From positions 1 through 64,000 of the forward strand of contig NZ_JAUTWS010000018.1 in NCBI RefSeq assembly GCF_030657435.1: DNA of 64,000 nt, read 5' to 3'. The stretch comes from Paracraurococcus lichenis (GTDB lineage Bacteria > Pseudomonadota > Alphaproteobacteria > Acetobacterales > Acetobacteraceae). This document shows, piece by piece, positions 43,654 through 52,591 of this stretch (within the stretch, counting starts at the first letter, position 1; each line of letters starts with the position of its first letter). The position numbers and the translations under genes are program-made. A model generated the notes under the pieces. The model saw only the letters and a list, made by a program, of their open reading frames with translations. It was not told the origin of the DNA and made no database searches.

Positions 43654-45519
43654 CTACGCCGCCTCCAGCTTCTCCTGCAGCTCGAGCCACTCGGTCTCCA
43701 GCGCCTCGACCTCCTTCGCGATCGCGGCGCGGCGGGCGGTGGCGCGGGTGATCAGCTCCGCATTGTTGTTGGCGTAGAGCCGCGGATCGGTCAGCGCGGT
43801 GTCGATGCTCGCGGCCTCGGCGTTCAGCTTGGCAAGCTGCGCCTCCACCCGCTTCACGCGGTCGCGCAGCGGCGCCAGCGCCACGCGCGCCTCGGCCCGC
43901 TCGCGCCGCTCGTCGCGTCGGGTCGGCGCCGCCTCCAGCTTCGCGGCCGGCCGCGCCCGCTCGGCGAGCAGCGCGCGGTACTCGTCGAGGTCGCCGTCAA
44001 AGCTGCGCACGGTGCCGTCGGCGACCAGCCAGAGCCGGTCGGCCGCCAGCTCCACCAGATGCGGGTCGTGGGTGATGAGCACGACGGCGCCGCCGAACTC
44101 GGCCAGCGCCTTCACCAGCGCCTCGCGCGCATCGATGTCGAGGTGGTTGGTCGGCTCGTCCAGGATCAGCAGATGCGGCGCGTCGCGCGTGCAGAGCGCC
44201 AGCAGCAGCCGCGCCTTCTCGCCGCCCGAGCAGGCCGATATCAGCGTCTCCCCCCGGTCGGCATCCAGCCCAAAGCGGGCGAGCTGGCTGCGGCACTGCG
44301 TCTCCGTCGCGCGCGGCAGCGCCGCCTGCATGTGGGAGAGGGGGGTGCCGCGCGGGTCCAGCTCCTCCGCCTGGTGCTGCGCGAAATAGCCGACCTTCAG
44401 CTTGGTCGAGCGATGGACATCGCCCGCCATGGGCGCGAGCCGCCCGGCCAGCACCTTGGCGAGCGTCGACTTGCCGTTGCCATTGGCGCCGAGCAGCGCA
44501 ATGCGGTCTTCCTGATCCAGCCGCAGGTTCATCCCCTGCAGCACGGCGCGGCCGTCATAGCCCGCGCTGCCGCGCTGGATGGAGAGGACGGGCGGGGGCA
44601 GGGCGGTCGGCTCGGGGAAGGCGAAGCGCGTCACCGTGTCCTCGACCACTGCCTCGATCGGCGGCATGCGCTCCAGCGCCTTGAGGCGGGACTGCGCCTG
44701 GCGCGCCTTGGTCGCCTTGGCGCGGAAACGGTCCACGAAGGCCTGGATGCGGGCGCGCTCGGCCGTCAGCTTCTCGTTCTGCGCCACCTGCTGCGCCTGC
44801 CGCTCCGCCCGCACGCGGACGAAATTCTCGAAGCCGCCGGGGTAGAAGGTGATCTTCCCGCGGTCGAGATGGGCGATGGCATCGACGCAGCGGTCGAGCA
44901 TGCCGCGGTCGTGGGAGACGACGATGGCCGCGCCGGGGAAGCGCTGCAGCCAGCCCTCCAGCCACATCGTGGCCTCGAGGTCGAGGTGGTTGGTCGGCTC
45001 GTCCAGCAGCAGCAGGTCGGGCTCGAGGAAGAGGGCGCGGGCGAGGGCGACGCGCATCCGCCAGCCGCCGGAGAACTCGGCGATCGGCCGGGCCTGCGCC
45101 GCGGCGTCGAAGCCGAGGCCGGCCAGGATGGTCGCCGCCCGGGCCGGGGCGCTGTCGGCCTGGATGGCGATCAGCCGCTCATGGATCTCGGCCAGGCGAT
45201 GGGCGTCCGGGTGGCCCTCCAGCGCGGCCAGCAGCGAGGCGCGCTCCGTATCCGCGGCCAGCACCGTCTCCAGCAGGCTGTCCGGGCCGCCGGGCGCCTC
45301 CTGCGCGACATGGCCGAGGCGGGCGCGGGCGGCCAGGCGGATCTCGCCGCCATCCGGGTGCAAATCCCCGATGATGGCCTTCAGCAGGGTGGACTTGCCG
45401 GCGCCGTTGCGCCCGACCAGGCCGACCTTGCGGCCAGGGTCCACCACCAGCTCGGCCCCTTCCAGCAGGGCGCGGCCGGCGATGCGGAGCGTGAGGTCGC
45501 GGATGGCGAGGACGGTCAT
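43654..45519 (-). CDS. ABC-F family ATPase
   Basis: A 621-residue soluble protein with two ABC cassettes and no membrane domain, of the class that acts on ribosomes. First Walker A GRNGAGKST at 36-44, signature FSGGWRMRVALARAL, Walker B LLLLDEPTNHLD; linker helices (LTAERARIQAFVDRFRAKATKARQAQSRLKALE); second Walker A GANGNGKST, signature CSGGEKARLLLAL, Walker B LLILDEPTNHLD. A C-terminal coiled coil (RVEAQLAKLNAEAASID) is present. It is closest in layout to YheS/Uup; whether it protects from antibiotics cannot be told. The stop is seven bases from the convergent DUF1203 stop. Confidence 0.92.
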   Translation of the reverse strand: MTVLAIRDLTLRIAGRALLEGAELVVDPGRKVGLVGRNGAGKSTLLKAIIGDLHPDGGEIRLAARARLGHVAQEAPGGPDSLLETVLAADTERASLLAALEGHPDAHRLAEIHERLIAIQADSAPARAATILAGLGFDAAAQARPIAEFSGGWRMRVALARALFLEPDLLLLDEPTNHLDLEATMWLEGWLQRFPGAAIVVSHDRGMLDRCVDAIAHLDRGKITFYPGGFENFVRVRAERQAQQVAQNEKLTAERARIQAFVDRFRAKATKARQAQSRLKALERMPPIEAVVEDTVTRFAFPEPTALPPPVLSIQRGSAGYDGRAVLQGMNLRLDQEDRIALLGANGNGKSTLAKVLAGRLAPMAGDVHRSTKLKVGYFAQHQAEELDPRGTPLSHMQAALPRATETQCRSQLARFGLDADRGETLISACSGGEKARLLLALCTRDAPHLLILDEPTNHLDIDAREALVKALAEFGGAVVLITHDPHLVELAADRLWLVADGTVRSFDGDLDEYRALLAERARPAAKLEAAPTRRDERRERAEARVALAPLRDRVKRVEAQLAKLNAEAASIDTALTDPRLYANNNAELITRATARRAAIAKEVEALETEWLELQEKLEAA

Positions 45520-45691
45520 GGCCGCCCCTTCCTAACCGCCCGGGCGGGCCCCCGCCAGCGCGGCGCGCATCCCATCGGCCTCGCGCCTTCGTGGACGGCG
45601 GCGAACCGGGCGGCCCCGCCTGCGTCTCGGCCCGGGGAGGAATCGGTCCGCCGGGCCGCCGCCCCGGATGCGCGGGCCAGGGGAGGGCAGC

Positions 45692-46828
45692 ATGGACCAC
45701 GCCTACCGCTTCGGGATCGAGGAGGAATACTTCCTCGCCGATGCCGGCAGCCGCGGCACGCCGGACCAGGCGGTGCTGGACGCCTTCCACGCCGCGGTGG
45801 CGGACCGCCTGCCCGGCATCGAGCGGGAACTGCTCCGGGCCCAGGCCGAGGCCTCCACCCCGCCGGTGACGGACTGCGCGGAGGCGCGGGCGGTGCTGCA
45901 GGGGCTGCGGAGCGGCCTCGCCGACCTGGCCGGGGAGCACGGCCTCCGCGTCTTCGCCGCCGGCACCCACCCGCTGGCGCACTGGACGCGCCAGAGCCAC
46001 ACGGAGAAGCCGCGCTACCAGGACCTGGCGCAGGCACTGGGCCTGCCGGGGCGGCGCAACCTGGTCGGCGGCCTGCATGTGCATGTCGAGGTGCCGCGGC
46101 CCGAGGCGCGCGTCGACCTGATGAACCGGCTGATGCCCTTCCTGCCGCTGCTGCTGGCCCTCTCCGCCTCCTCGCCCTTCTGGCAGTGCCACCGGACGGG
46201 GCTGGCGGCCTATCGGCTCTGCGTCTTCGGCGAGATGCCGCGCACCGGCCTGCCGGAGCTCTTCGACGGGCCGGAGGACTACGACCGGCTGGTCCGGACG
46301 CTGACCCGCACCGGGGCCATCCCGGATGCCAGCTATCTCTGGTGGGTGGTGCGGCCCTCCGTGAAATACCCGACGCTGGAGCTGCGGGTGGCCGACAGTT
46401 GCACGCGGCTCGAGGATTCGCTCGCCATCGCCGCGCTCTGGCGCTGCTTGGTGCGCTGCGCCGACCGGCGGCCGGAGCTGAACCGCGGCATGACCGGCGC
46501 CTCCCGCGCCATCGTCGGGGAGAATCTCTGGCGGGCGCAGCGGGACGGGGTGCGGGCGCTGCTGCTGGAGGAGGGGGAGACGGGCGAGGCCCTGCCGCTC
46601 GCCGCGCGGCTGGAGGCGGCGCTCGTCCTGGTCGCCGAGGATGCCGCGGCGCTGGGCTGCGCGGCGGAGGTGGCGGCGGCGCGCGGGATCCTGGCGCGCG
46701 GCACCAGCGCCGACCGGCAGGTGACGATCTTCGAGGCAGGCCAGGGGCGCGGCCTGGACGAGCCGGCCGCGCTGGCCCCGGTGGTGGACTGGCTGGCGGC
46801 GGCGACGGCGGGGCGGGAGGCCGGCTGA
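45692..46828 (+). CDS. Carboxylate-amine ligase (YbdK/glutamate-cysteine ligase type 2)
   Basis: A 378-residue ATP-dependent ligase of the GCS2 family that joins a carboxylate to an amine, possibly a weak glutamate-cysteine ligase. Signatures: YRFGIEEEYFL at the N-terminus, VFAAGTHPLAHW, NLVGGLHVHVEV and KYPTLELRVADSCTRLED. The ATG at 45692 has GGGGAGGG upstream. Physiological substrate unknown. Confidence 0.88.
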   Translation: MDHAYRFGIEEEYFLADAGSRGTPDQAVLDAFHAAVADRLPGIERELLRAQAEASTPPVTDCAEARAVLQGLRSGLADLAGEHGLRVFAAGTHPLAHWTRQSHTEKPRYQDLAQALGLPGRRNLVGGLHVHVEVPRPEARVDLMNRLMPFLPLLLALSASSPFWQCHRTGLAAYRLCVFGEMPRTGLPELFDGPEDYDRLVRTLTRTGAIPDASYLWWVVRPSVKYPTLELRVADSCTRLEDSLAIAALWRCLVRCADRRPELNRGMTGASRAIVGENLWRAQRDGVRALLLEEGETGEALPLAARLEAALVLVAEDAAALGCAAEVAAARGILARGTSADRQVTIFEAGQGRGLDEPAALAPVVDWLAAATAGREAG

Positions 46829-46903
46829 CCGACCCGGTAGGGCGGTGACCGGCCCGGCGGGCCGGCGCCGTGCCGGAGGCTGGCGGGCGCCTTGCCCGGC
46901 GCC

Positions 46904-47089
46904 TCAGCCCGGCTGCCGCTCCGGGTCCTCGGCCTCCGGCTTGCGCTTCGGCTCGGTGGGCTCCCCGCTCCACTCGTCCTCGATCATGCCCTGCTGGCTG
47001 CTGACCAGGTCGACATCGGCCTGGGTCGGCGGGCGGGGGATGTAGCCCTGCTTCGGCGGCGGATCGCCGCGGCGCTTGTCGTCGCTCAT
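46904..47089 (-). CDS. Small hydrophilic protein, unknown
   Basis: A 61-residue protein rich in Pro, Asp, Glu, Lys and Gln with the segment [26 protein letters not shown]; no signal or membrane segment. Upstream GGGG is only a weak ribosome site. It runs divergently from ndk. Regarded as plausible because its sequence is more varied than the low-complexity frames around it. Confidence 0.45.
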   Translation of the reverse strand: MSDDKRRGDPPPKQGYIPRPPTQADVDLVSSQQGMIEDEWSGEPTEPKRKPEAEDPERQPG

Positions 47090-47188
47090 GCCGCCCCAAC
47101 GCCGGGGGCGCCGTCGGGTTGGGCTTGCATCCCGCCCGCACCCCGCCTATCCGGCGCGCGACTCTTCGCCACGCCAAAGGAACGCCCC

Positions 47189-47611
47189 ATGGCCGCCGAG
47201 CGCACCCTCTCGATCATCAAGCCGGACGCGACCCGCCGCAACCTGACCGGCAAGATCAACGCCAAGTTCGAGGAGGCGGGGCTGCGCATCGTCGCCCAGA
47301 AGCGCCTGCAACTGACCGAGGCCCAGGCCGGCGCCTTCTACGCCGTCCACAAGGAGCGGCCCTTCTACAAGGACCTGGTCAGCTTCATGATCTCCGGCCC
47401 GGTCGTCGCGCAGGTGCTGGAAGGCGAGAACGCCGTGGCCAAGAACCGCGAGGTCATGGGCGCGACCAACCCGGCCAATGCCGCCGCCGGCACCATCCGC
47501 AAGGAATTCGCCGAGAGCATCGAGGCGAACAGCGTCCACGGCTCCGACAGCGCCGAGAACGCCGCCACCGAGATCGCCTTCTTCTTCGCGGGCATCGAGA
47601 TCACCGGCTGA
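47189..47611 (+). CDS. ndk: Nucleoside diphosphate kinase
   Basis: A 140-residue cytoplasmic enzyme balancing nucleoside triphosphate pools. It opens [18 protein letters not shown]; the phospho-accepting His117 lies in [30 protein letters not shown] is also typical. Length is exactly that of the family. Confidence 0.96.
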   Translation: MAAERTLSIIKPDATRRNLTGKINAKFEEAGLRIVAQKRLQLTEAQAGAFYAVHKERPFYKDLVSFMISGPVVAQVLEGENAVAKNREVMGATNPANAAAGTIRKEFAESIEANSVHGSDSAENAATEIAFFFAGIEITG

Positions 47612-47714
47612 GCGGCCGGGGCGCCGCGGCCGGGCTTGATCGGCGGCGGCGCCCAGGGCACCATTTCGCGCATGACGGAGGAGGCGCCGGTCCCAGCCCA
47701 GGCCTGGAGACCGC

Positions 47715-48686
47715 ATGCCCTTCCTCACCCGCCGCGCCCTGCTGGGCGCGGCCGCCTCGCTCCCCCTTGCTGCGCCGGCCCGCGCCGCCTGGCCCGACCG
47801 GCCGCTGCGCATCGTGTCCGGCTTCGCCCCGGGCGGGCTGAACGACATCGTCAGCCGCGCCATGGCCCAGGCGCTCGGCCCGGTGCTCGGCCAGCCCGTG
47901 GTGGTGGAGAACCGCGCCGGCGCCGGCGGCAGCCTCGGCGCCACGGCGGCGGCCCGCGCGGCGCCGGACGGCAGCACGCTCTGGATGGGCATCGTCGACA
48001 CCCAGGCGATCAACCCCAACTCCTACCGCGGCCTGCAATACGACCCGGAGCGGGACTTCGCCCCGATCAGCCTGGTCGCGCATTTCCCCTTCGGCGTGGT
48101 GGTCGGCCCCTCCCAGCCGCAGCTCCGGGACTTCGAGGGCATGATCGCCGCGGCCAGGGCCGCGCCCGGCCAGTTCACCTTCGCCTCCTGGGGCGTCGCC
48201 AGCACCTCCCACCTCGCGATGGAGCGGATCCTGCGGGCGAAGGGCGTGGAGATGCTGCATGTCCCCTTCACCAGCCAGGCGCCGGCGATGCAGGCCATCA
48301 TGGCCGGGCAGGTCGATGCCATGGCGCTGCCGGCCGGCGGGGCGGAGAGCCTGACCCGCGACGGCCGGACGCGCTGCGTCGCGGTCATCGCGCAGCGGCC
48401 GCTCGACATCCTGCCGGGCGCGCCGCCGGTGAACACCCTCGGCGTCGACCTCGAATCGGGGCTGTGGAAGGCGATCTACGCGCCGGCGCGGACCCCGCCC
48501 GAGATCCTGGCGCGGCTGAACGCGGCGGTGCGGGAGGCGATGCAGGCCCCGGCCTTCGTCGAGGTCGTCCGCCAGCAGGGCGCGGTGCCGCAGCCCTCGA
48601 CCCCGGAGGAACTGGCCGCGCTCGGCCGGCGGGAGCGCCTGGCCTGGGGCGAGGTGGTCAGGGCCACCGGCGCTTTCGTGGATTAG
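47715..48686 (+). CDS. Bug/TctC-family solute-binding protein
   Basis: A 323-residue periplasmic binding protein with signal peptide (RALLGAAASLPLAAPARA) and family segments WPDRPLRIVSGFAPGGLND, VVVENRAGAGGSLGA and VPFTSQAPAMQAIMAGQVDAM. Fourth member of the family in the window and the most diverged from the tandem pair. No transporter partner nearby. Confidence 0.9.
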   Translation: MPFLTRRALLGAAASLPLAAPARAAWPDRPLRIVSGFAPGGLNDIVSRAMAQALGPVLGQPVVVENRAGAGGSLGATAAARAAPDGSTLWMGIVDTQAINPNSYRGLQYDPERDFAPISLVAHFPFGVVVGPSQPQLRDFEGMIAAARAAPGQFTFASWGVASTSHLAMERILRAKGVEMLHVPFTSQAPAMQAIMAGQVDAMALPAGGAESLTRDGRTRCVAVIAQRPLDILPGAPPVNTLGVDLESGLWKAIYAPARTPPEILARLNAAVREAMQAPAFVEVVRQQGAVPQPSTPEELAALGRRERLAWGEVVRATGAFVD

Positions 48687-48814
48687 GGCATCGCCGCAGG
48701 GCGGCAGCGCCCGGCGGCGCGGCCAGCCCGCGATGCCTGGCCGGGGCACCGGCGTATCGTCCGGCCAGCGCGATGGCACTCCGGCGCGGGGCGCGGCGGC
48801 CCCGCCCGGCCGGG

Positions 48815-48985
48815 TCAGGCGACGAAGAGCAGCAGCGCCAGCAACAGGATCACGACCACGGCGATGCCGTAGGTCAGGAACTGGGTGAAGCCCTCCCAGC
48901 CCCGCTGGTGCTGGGCGACGATGTCCTTGGCGTCCACCGCCGCGAATTCATAATGCTGCTGCTCGGCCACGGGCGTTTCCCTCAT
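48815..48985 (-). CDS. aa3-type cytochrome c oxidase subunit IV-like protein
   Basis: A 56-residue single-span membrane protein. After a polar N-terminus (EQQHYEFAAVDAKD) come HQRGWEGFTQFLTYG and a hydrophobic helix (IAVVVILLLALLLFV), the layout of the small bacterial aa3-type oxidase subunit IV found in alphaproteobacteria. The ATG overlaps the purN stop (ATGA), supporting coupled translation; an in-frame GTG at 48970 with GAGGG upstream would shorten it by five residues. The oxidase genes are not in the window. Confidence 0.7.
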   Translation of the reverse strand: MRETPVAEQQHYEFAAVDAKDIVAQHQRGWEGFTQFLTYGIAVVVILLLALLLFVA

Positions 48986-49695
48986 CCGATCCGGTCGGAG
49001 GGTGTAGGAAGCAGGAGCGTTTCGGGCAAGGGGTTGACCAGCGCCGCGGTGCCCGGCGCGGCGCCCTCCACCAGGGCCCGGCCGCCCTCCAGCCGCACCC
49101 GCCCGGCCGCCAGCCAGGCCAGCGCCGCGGGGTAGATCCGGTGCTCCTCCGCCAGCACCCGCGCCGCGAGCGCCTCCGGCGTGTCGCCCGGCAGCACCGG
49201 CACCGCGGCCTGGACCAGGATCGGCCCCTCGTCCACCCCGGCGCTGACGAGGTGCACGGTGCAGCCATGCAGCCGCACGCCGGCGGCGATCGCCCGCTCA
49301 TGCGTCTCGAGCCCCGGGAAGGCCGGCAGCAGGGAGGGGTGGATGTTCACCAGCCGTCCCGCCCAGCGCTCGACGAAGCCCGGCGTGAGGACGCGCAGGA
49401 AGCCGGCCAGCGCGACCAGGTCGATCCGGTGCCCGTCCAGGACCTGCTGCATCGCCGCCTCGAAGCCGGCGCGGTCGCCGCGGAAGCCGCGGCTCTCCAC
49501 CACCGCCGTCGGCACCCCGGCCGCGGCGGCATGGGCGAGGCCGGCGGCATCGGCGCGGTTGGACAGCACCAGCGCGATCTCGGCGGGATAGGCCGGGTCG
49601 CGCGCCGCCGCCAGCAGCGCGGCCATGTTGGAGCCGCGGCCGGAGATCAGGATGGCGGTGCGGGTGCGGCCCGACCCCGCGCCAGGCCGGTCCAT
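48982..49695 (-). CDS. purN: Phosphoribosylglycinamide formyltransferase
   Basis: A 237-residue enzyme transferring a formyl group from 10-formyl-THF to GAR in purine synthesis. Signatures: AILISGRGSNMAALL, LVALAGFLRVL, the catalytic NIHPSLLPAFPG (Asn, His) and GCTVHLVSAGVDEGPILVQ (Asp). The ATG shares its A with the purM stop (TGATG). It depends on folates made by enzymes such as folD, also in this window. Confidence 0.95.
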   Translation of the reverse strand: MDRPGAGSGRTRTAILISGRGSNMAALLAAARDPAYPAEIALVLSNRADAAGLAHAAAAGVPTAVVESRGFRGDRAGFEAAMQQVLDGHRIDLVALAGFLRVLTPGFVERWAGRLVNIHPSLLPAFPGLETHERAIAAGVRLHGCTVHLVSAGVDEGPILVQAAVPVLPGDTPEALAARVLAEEHRIYPAALAWLAAGRVRLEGGRALVEGAAPGTAALVNPLPETLLLPTPSDRIG

Positions 49696-50792
49696 CAGCG
49701 CGGCCAGCCCTGCGGCAGGTTGTCGATGCGCAGCGTGGCGGCGCCGTCGCCGGCCTCGATCCGGCCGATGCGGTGGACGCTCTCGCCCGCCGCGGCCAGA
49801 TGCGCCGTCGCCTTGTCCGCATCCGCCGCGGCGACCACCACGACCATGCCGATGCCGCAGTTGAAGACCCGCAGCATCTCGTCGGCCGCGACATTGCCGG
49901 CGCCCGCCAGCCAGGCGAAGACCGGCGGCACCGGCCATGCGGCGGCGTCCACCACCGCCGTCACGCCCGCGGGCAGCACGCGCGGCAGGTTGCCGGGCAG
50001 GCCGCCGCCGGTGATATGCGCCGCCGCCTTCAGCAGCCCCGCCCGGTGCAGGCCGAGCAGGGACTTCACGTAGATCCGGGTCGGCGCCAGCAGCGCCTCG
50101 CCGAGGCTCTGCCCCGCCGCGAAGGGCGCCGGATCCGCCAGCGAAAGCCCGGCCGCCGCGACCACCCGCCGCACCAGGGAGAAGCCGTTGGAATGCACGC
50201 CGGCCGAGCCGAGGCCGAGCAGCACGTCGCCCGGCCCGACCGCCCGTGGCAGCAGCGCCCCGCGCTCGGCGGCGCCGACCGCGAAGCCGGCGAGGTCGTA
50301 ATCCTCGGCCGCGTACATCCCCGGCATCTCGGCCGTCTCGCCGCCGACCAGGGCGCAGCCGGCCTGGCGGCAGCCCTCGGCGATGCCGGCGATGACGTCG
50401 CGCGCCTGGTCCAGCCGCAGCTTGCCGCTGGCGAAGTAGTCGAGGAAGAAGAGCGGCTCCGCCCCCTGCACCACGAGGTCGTTCACGCACATGGCGACGA
50501 GGTCGATGCCGACCGTCGCATGCCGGCCGGCATCGATCGCGACCCGCAGCTTGGTGCCGACGCCGTCGGTCGAGGAGACGAGGACCGGGTCGGTGAAGCC
50601 GGCGGCCTTCAGGTCGAAGAGCGCGCCGAAGCCGCCGAGGCCGCCCATGGTGCCGGTCCGGTCGGTCGACTTCGCCAGCGGCTTGATGGCCTCGACCAGC
50701 GCGTCGCCGGCGTCGATGTCCACCCCGGCCTCGCGGTAGGTCAGGCTCCCCGGGGGGGTGCCCTTGGGGGTGGAGGTGGGGGAACTGGTCAG
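49695..50792 (-). CDS. purM: Phosphoribosylformylglycinamidine cyclo-ligase
   Basis: A 365-residue AIR synthase. Landmarks: [33 protein letters not shown], the [19 protein letters not shown] segment, [12 protein letters not shown] and [16 protein letters not shown]. Start choice: no ATG/GTG lies near the conserved N-terminus. CTG at 50792 has GGAGG five bases upstream and gives a normal N-terminus; TTG at 50804 is the alternative but has its ribosome site directly against it. It is coupled to purN downstream. Confidence 0.93.
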   Translation of the reverse strand: MTSSPTSTPKGTPPGSLTYREAGVDIDAGDALVEAIKPLAKSTDRTGTMGGLGGFGALFDLKAAGFTDPVLVSSTDGVGTKLRVAIDAGRHATVGIDLVAMCVNDLVVQGAEPLFFLDYFASGKLRLDQARDVIAGIAEGCRQAGCALVGGETAEMPGMYAAEDYDLAGFAVGAAERGALLPRAVGPGDVLLGLGSAGVHSNGFSLVRRVVAAAGLSLADPAPFAAGQSLGEALLAPTRIYVKSLLGLHRAGLLKAAAHITGGGLPGNLPRVLPAGVTAVVDAAAWPVPPVFAWLAGAGNVAADEMLRVFNCGIGMVVVVAAADADKATAHLAAAGESVHRIGRIEAGDGAATLRIDNLPQGWPR

Positions 50793-50949
50793 GGCGGCCT
50801 CCAATCCTCTGAGGGGGGCAGGGCGGCGTCGCCGTGGCCGCCATCCCCGAAGCGCCCCACGCCGAGCGAGCCGCGCGAGGGTGCCGCAGGGACTGGATTC
50901 GCACAGCGGCGTCACGCCTTCGAGCGTTTCCGCTCTGCGGCGATCTGCT
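50793..50949. promoter_or_regulatory. purM upstream region
   Basis: Leader between purM and the large inverted repeat at 50950-51018; the whole gene-free gap is 50793-51215. It is a divergent promoter region for purM (minus) and the DUF2066 gene (plus). No -35/-10 pair could be placed with confidence. Confidence 0.35.
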
Positions 50950-51018
50950 CTAAGCAGACTTTCGCGGGTTGGGCCACACTTCGTGCGGCCCAATCCTTTG
51001 AAGCGAAAGCCTGCTTAG
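50950..51018. repeat. 69-nt multi-stem inverted repeat
   Basis: Nested perfect stems: CTAAGCAG (50950-50957) with CTGCTTAG (51011-51018); CTTTCGC (50959-50965) with GCGAAAG (51003-51009); TTGGGCC (50969-50975) with GGCCCAA (50987-50993); inner CAC/GTG around a TTC loop. That is 25 base pairs. Could be a structured leader RNA on either strand or a dispersed repeat. Confidence 0.7.
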
Positions 51019-51033
51019 GGTTTTGTTGCAGCA

Positions 51034-51051
51034 CAAACCCCGAGGGGTTTG
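51034..51051. promoter_or_regulatory. Hairpin with a competing upstream pairing
   Basis: Perfect 8-bp stem CAAACCCC/GGGGTTTG with a 2-nt loop. The ACAAACCC part can alternatively pair with GGGTTTTGT at 51018-51026 (one bulged T), excluding this hairpin. Such mutually exclusive stems resemble an attenuator, but no T-tract follows on either strand. Confidence 0.45.
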
Positions 51052-51215
51052 CTTAGGCGTGGCGCCTGTCCAAGTCCAGGGACACCAAACCCGGAGCAAT
51101 GCCACCCTGCCCAAGGCAGGCCGCTTATGATCCATTATATCGTCTCTGGCATGTCTCCGGCGCCGTTCCGTGGCGAGGCAGACGGCCGGACGCAGCGGTG
51201 GGAGCAGGAGAGGCC

Positions 51216-51980
51216 ATGCCGGGACAGAGGTCATGCAAGCCGCGGCGGCCGGCAGGCTGGCTCGCCGCCCTGTGGCTCGCGCTCGCGGCGCCCGCCGCCC
51301 TCGGCCAGGCGCTGCCGCCGCCGGTCCCGGCCACCGCGGCCGCGCCGGCCCCGGTGCCCGCCGACCCCGCCGCCGCCACCCTGAGCTTCGCCCAGCACGG
51401 CATCCCGGCCGAGGCCAGCGCCGAGAACGGCGTCCTGGCGAAGGAGCGCGCGCTTGCGGCCGGCCGCCGCCTTGCCCTGCAGAAGCTGGCGACGGAGGCG
51501 GGGCTCACCGCGCCCAACCTCTCCGATTCGCAGATCGACGACCTCGTGGATTCCATCGTCATCGAGCAGGAGCGCACCTCCCCCACCCGCTACAGCGGGC
51601 GGATCACGGTGAACTTCAATGCCGGCCGCGCGCGCCGGGCGCTCGGCGCGCCCGCCCCCGGTGGCCTGCCGCCGGTCGCCGGCGCGGCGGCCGCGGCCGC
51701 GAATGCCGGCGACCCGGCCTCGACGTGGGTCGATGTCGTCGCCACCTACAACTCCATGGGCGAATGGCTGGACCTCATGCGGCGGCTGCGGGGCGCGGGC
51801 CCGGTCGCCTCGGTCGATATCCGGGCGATCGCGACCGATGCGGCGCGGCTGCGCCTCGGCCTGCGCGCGCCGGCCGAGGCGGTGCAGGGCGACTTCGCCG
51901 GGTCCGGCCTGTCCCTCCAGCCGGCCGCCGGGCCGCGGCCGGGCGAAGCCTGGCGCCTGGGCCTTGCCGGCACCTTCTGA
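51216..51980 (+). CDS. DUF2066-family exported protein
   Basis: A 254-residue protein with signal peptide (LAALWLALAAPAALGQA). The folded part resembles DUF2066: ERALAAGRRLALQKLATEAGL, LSDSQIDDLVDSIVIEQERTSPTRYSGRITVNFN. In gammaproteobacteria DUF2066 genes also neighbour purM and hda, which supports the call. Role unknown. The ATG at 51216 has GGAG six bases upstream. Confidence 0.7.
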   Translation: MPGQRSCKPRRPAGWLAALWLALAAPAALGQALPPPVPATAAAPAPVPADPAAATLSFAQHGIPAEASAENGVLAKERALAAGRRLALQKLATEAGLTAPNLSDSQIDDLVDSIVIEQERTSPTRYSGRITVNFNAGRARRALGAPAPGGLPPVAGAAAAAANAGDPASTWVDVVATYNSMGEWLDLMRRLRGAGPVASVDIRAIATDAARLRLGLRAPAEAVQGDFAGSGLSLQPAAGPRPGEAWRLGLAGTF

Positions 51981-52011
51981 GCCGCCGGGGGAAGGCCCGG
52001 AGGAGAGCGGG

Positions 52012-52584
52012 ATGCCGGAGGCCGCGCCCGTCGCGCCCGCGCATGTCCTCACCCTGCCGAACCTGATCACGCTGGCCCGGCTCTGCGCCGTGCCGGCGAC
52101 CATCTGGCTCATCCTGCAGCACCGGCTCGACCTCGCCTTCCTGCTCTTCGTCGGCGCCGGCGTCTCGGACGCGATCGATGGCTGGCTGGCGCGGGTGCGC
52201 AATGCCCGCAGCGCGCTCGGCGCCGTGCTCGACCCGGTCGCCGACAAGGCGCTGCTGGTCTCGGTCTACGTCACCCTCGCCGCGGTGCATGTCCTGCCGG
52301 ACTGGCTGGCGATCCTGGTGGTGTTCCGGGACATCGTGATCGTCGGCGGCGTGCTGGTGCTCTGGGGCCTCGGCCAGCCGCCCTCCATCAGCCCGCTCTT
52401 CGTCTCCAAGCTCAATACCGCGCTGCAGATCGCGCTGGCCGCGCTGGCGCTGCTGCTGGCCGGCTTCGGGCTCGCGGCCGATGGGCTGCTGGAGGCGATG
52501 ATCTGGGCGGTGGCCGCGACCACGCTCGCCTCCGGCGGCGCCTATGTCGTCACCACCCTCCGGCGGCCCTGGACCGGGCCGTGA
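52012..52584 (+). CDS. CDP-alcohol phosphatidyltransferase
   Basis: A 190-residue inner-membrane enzyme of the PgsA class. The catalytic motif D-x2-DG-x2-AR-x8-G-x3-D-x3-D is complete, with Asp53, Asp56, Gly57, Ala60-Arg61, Gly70, Asp74 and Asp78. About five hydrophobic segments. It transfers a phosphatidyl group from CDP-diacylglycerol to an alcohol; phosphatidylglycerol- or cardiolipin-type synthesis is likely but the acceptor is not fixed by sequence. Start has GGAGGAG upstream. Confidence 0.88.
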   Translation: MPEAAPVAPAHVLTLPNLITLARLCAVPATIWLILQHRLDLAFLLFVGAGVSDAIDGWLARVRNARSALGAVLDPVADKALLVSVYVTLAAVHVLPDWLAILVVFRDIVIVGGVLVLWGLGQPPSISPLFVSKLNTALQIALAALALLLAGFGLAADGLLEAMIWAVAATTLASGGAYVVTTLRRPWTGP

Positions 52585-52591
52585 GGCGCGC

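Noticed and set aside
45516-47177. Minus-strand open frame of about 550 codons opposite the carboxylate-amine ligase
   Set aside because: Pro/Arg/Ala low-complexity shadow with no ribosome site; the plus-strand ligase has its full set of signatures.
50950-51051. Purine riboswitch upstream of purM
   Set aside because: The nested stems do not show the three-way junction with conserved loops of the known purine class, so it is reported only as an unexplained structure.
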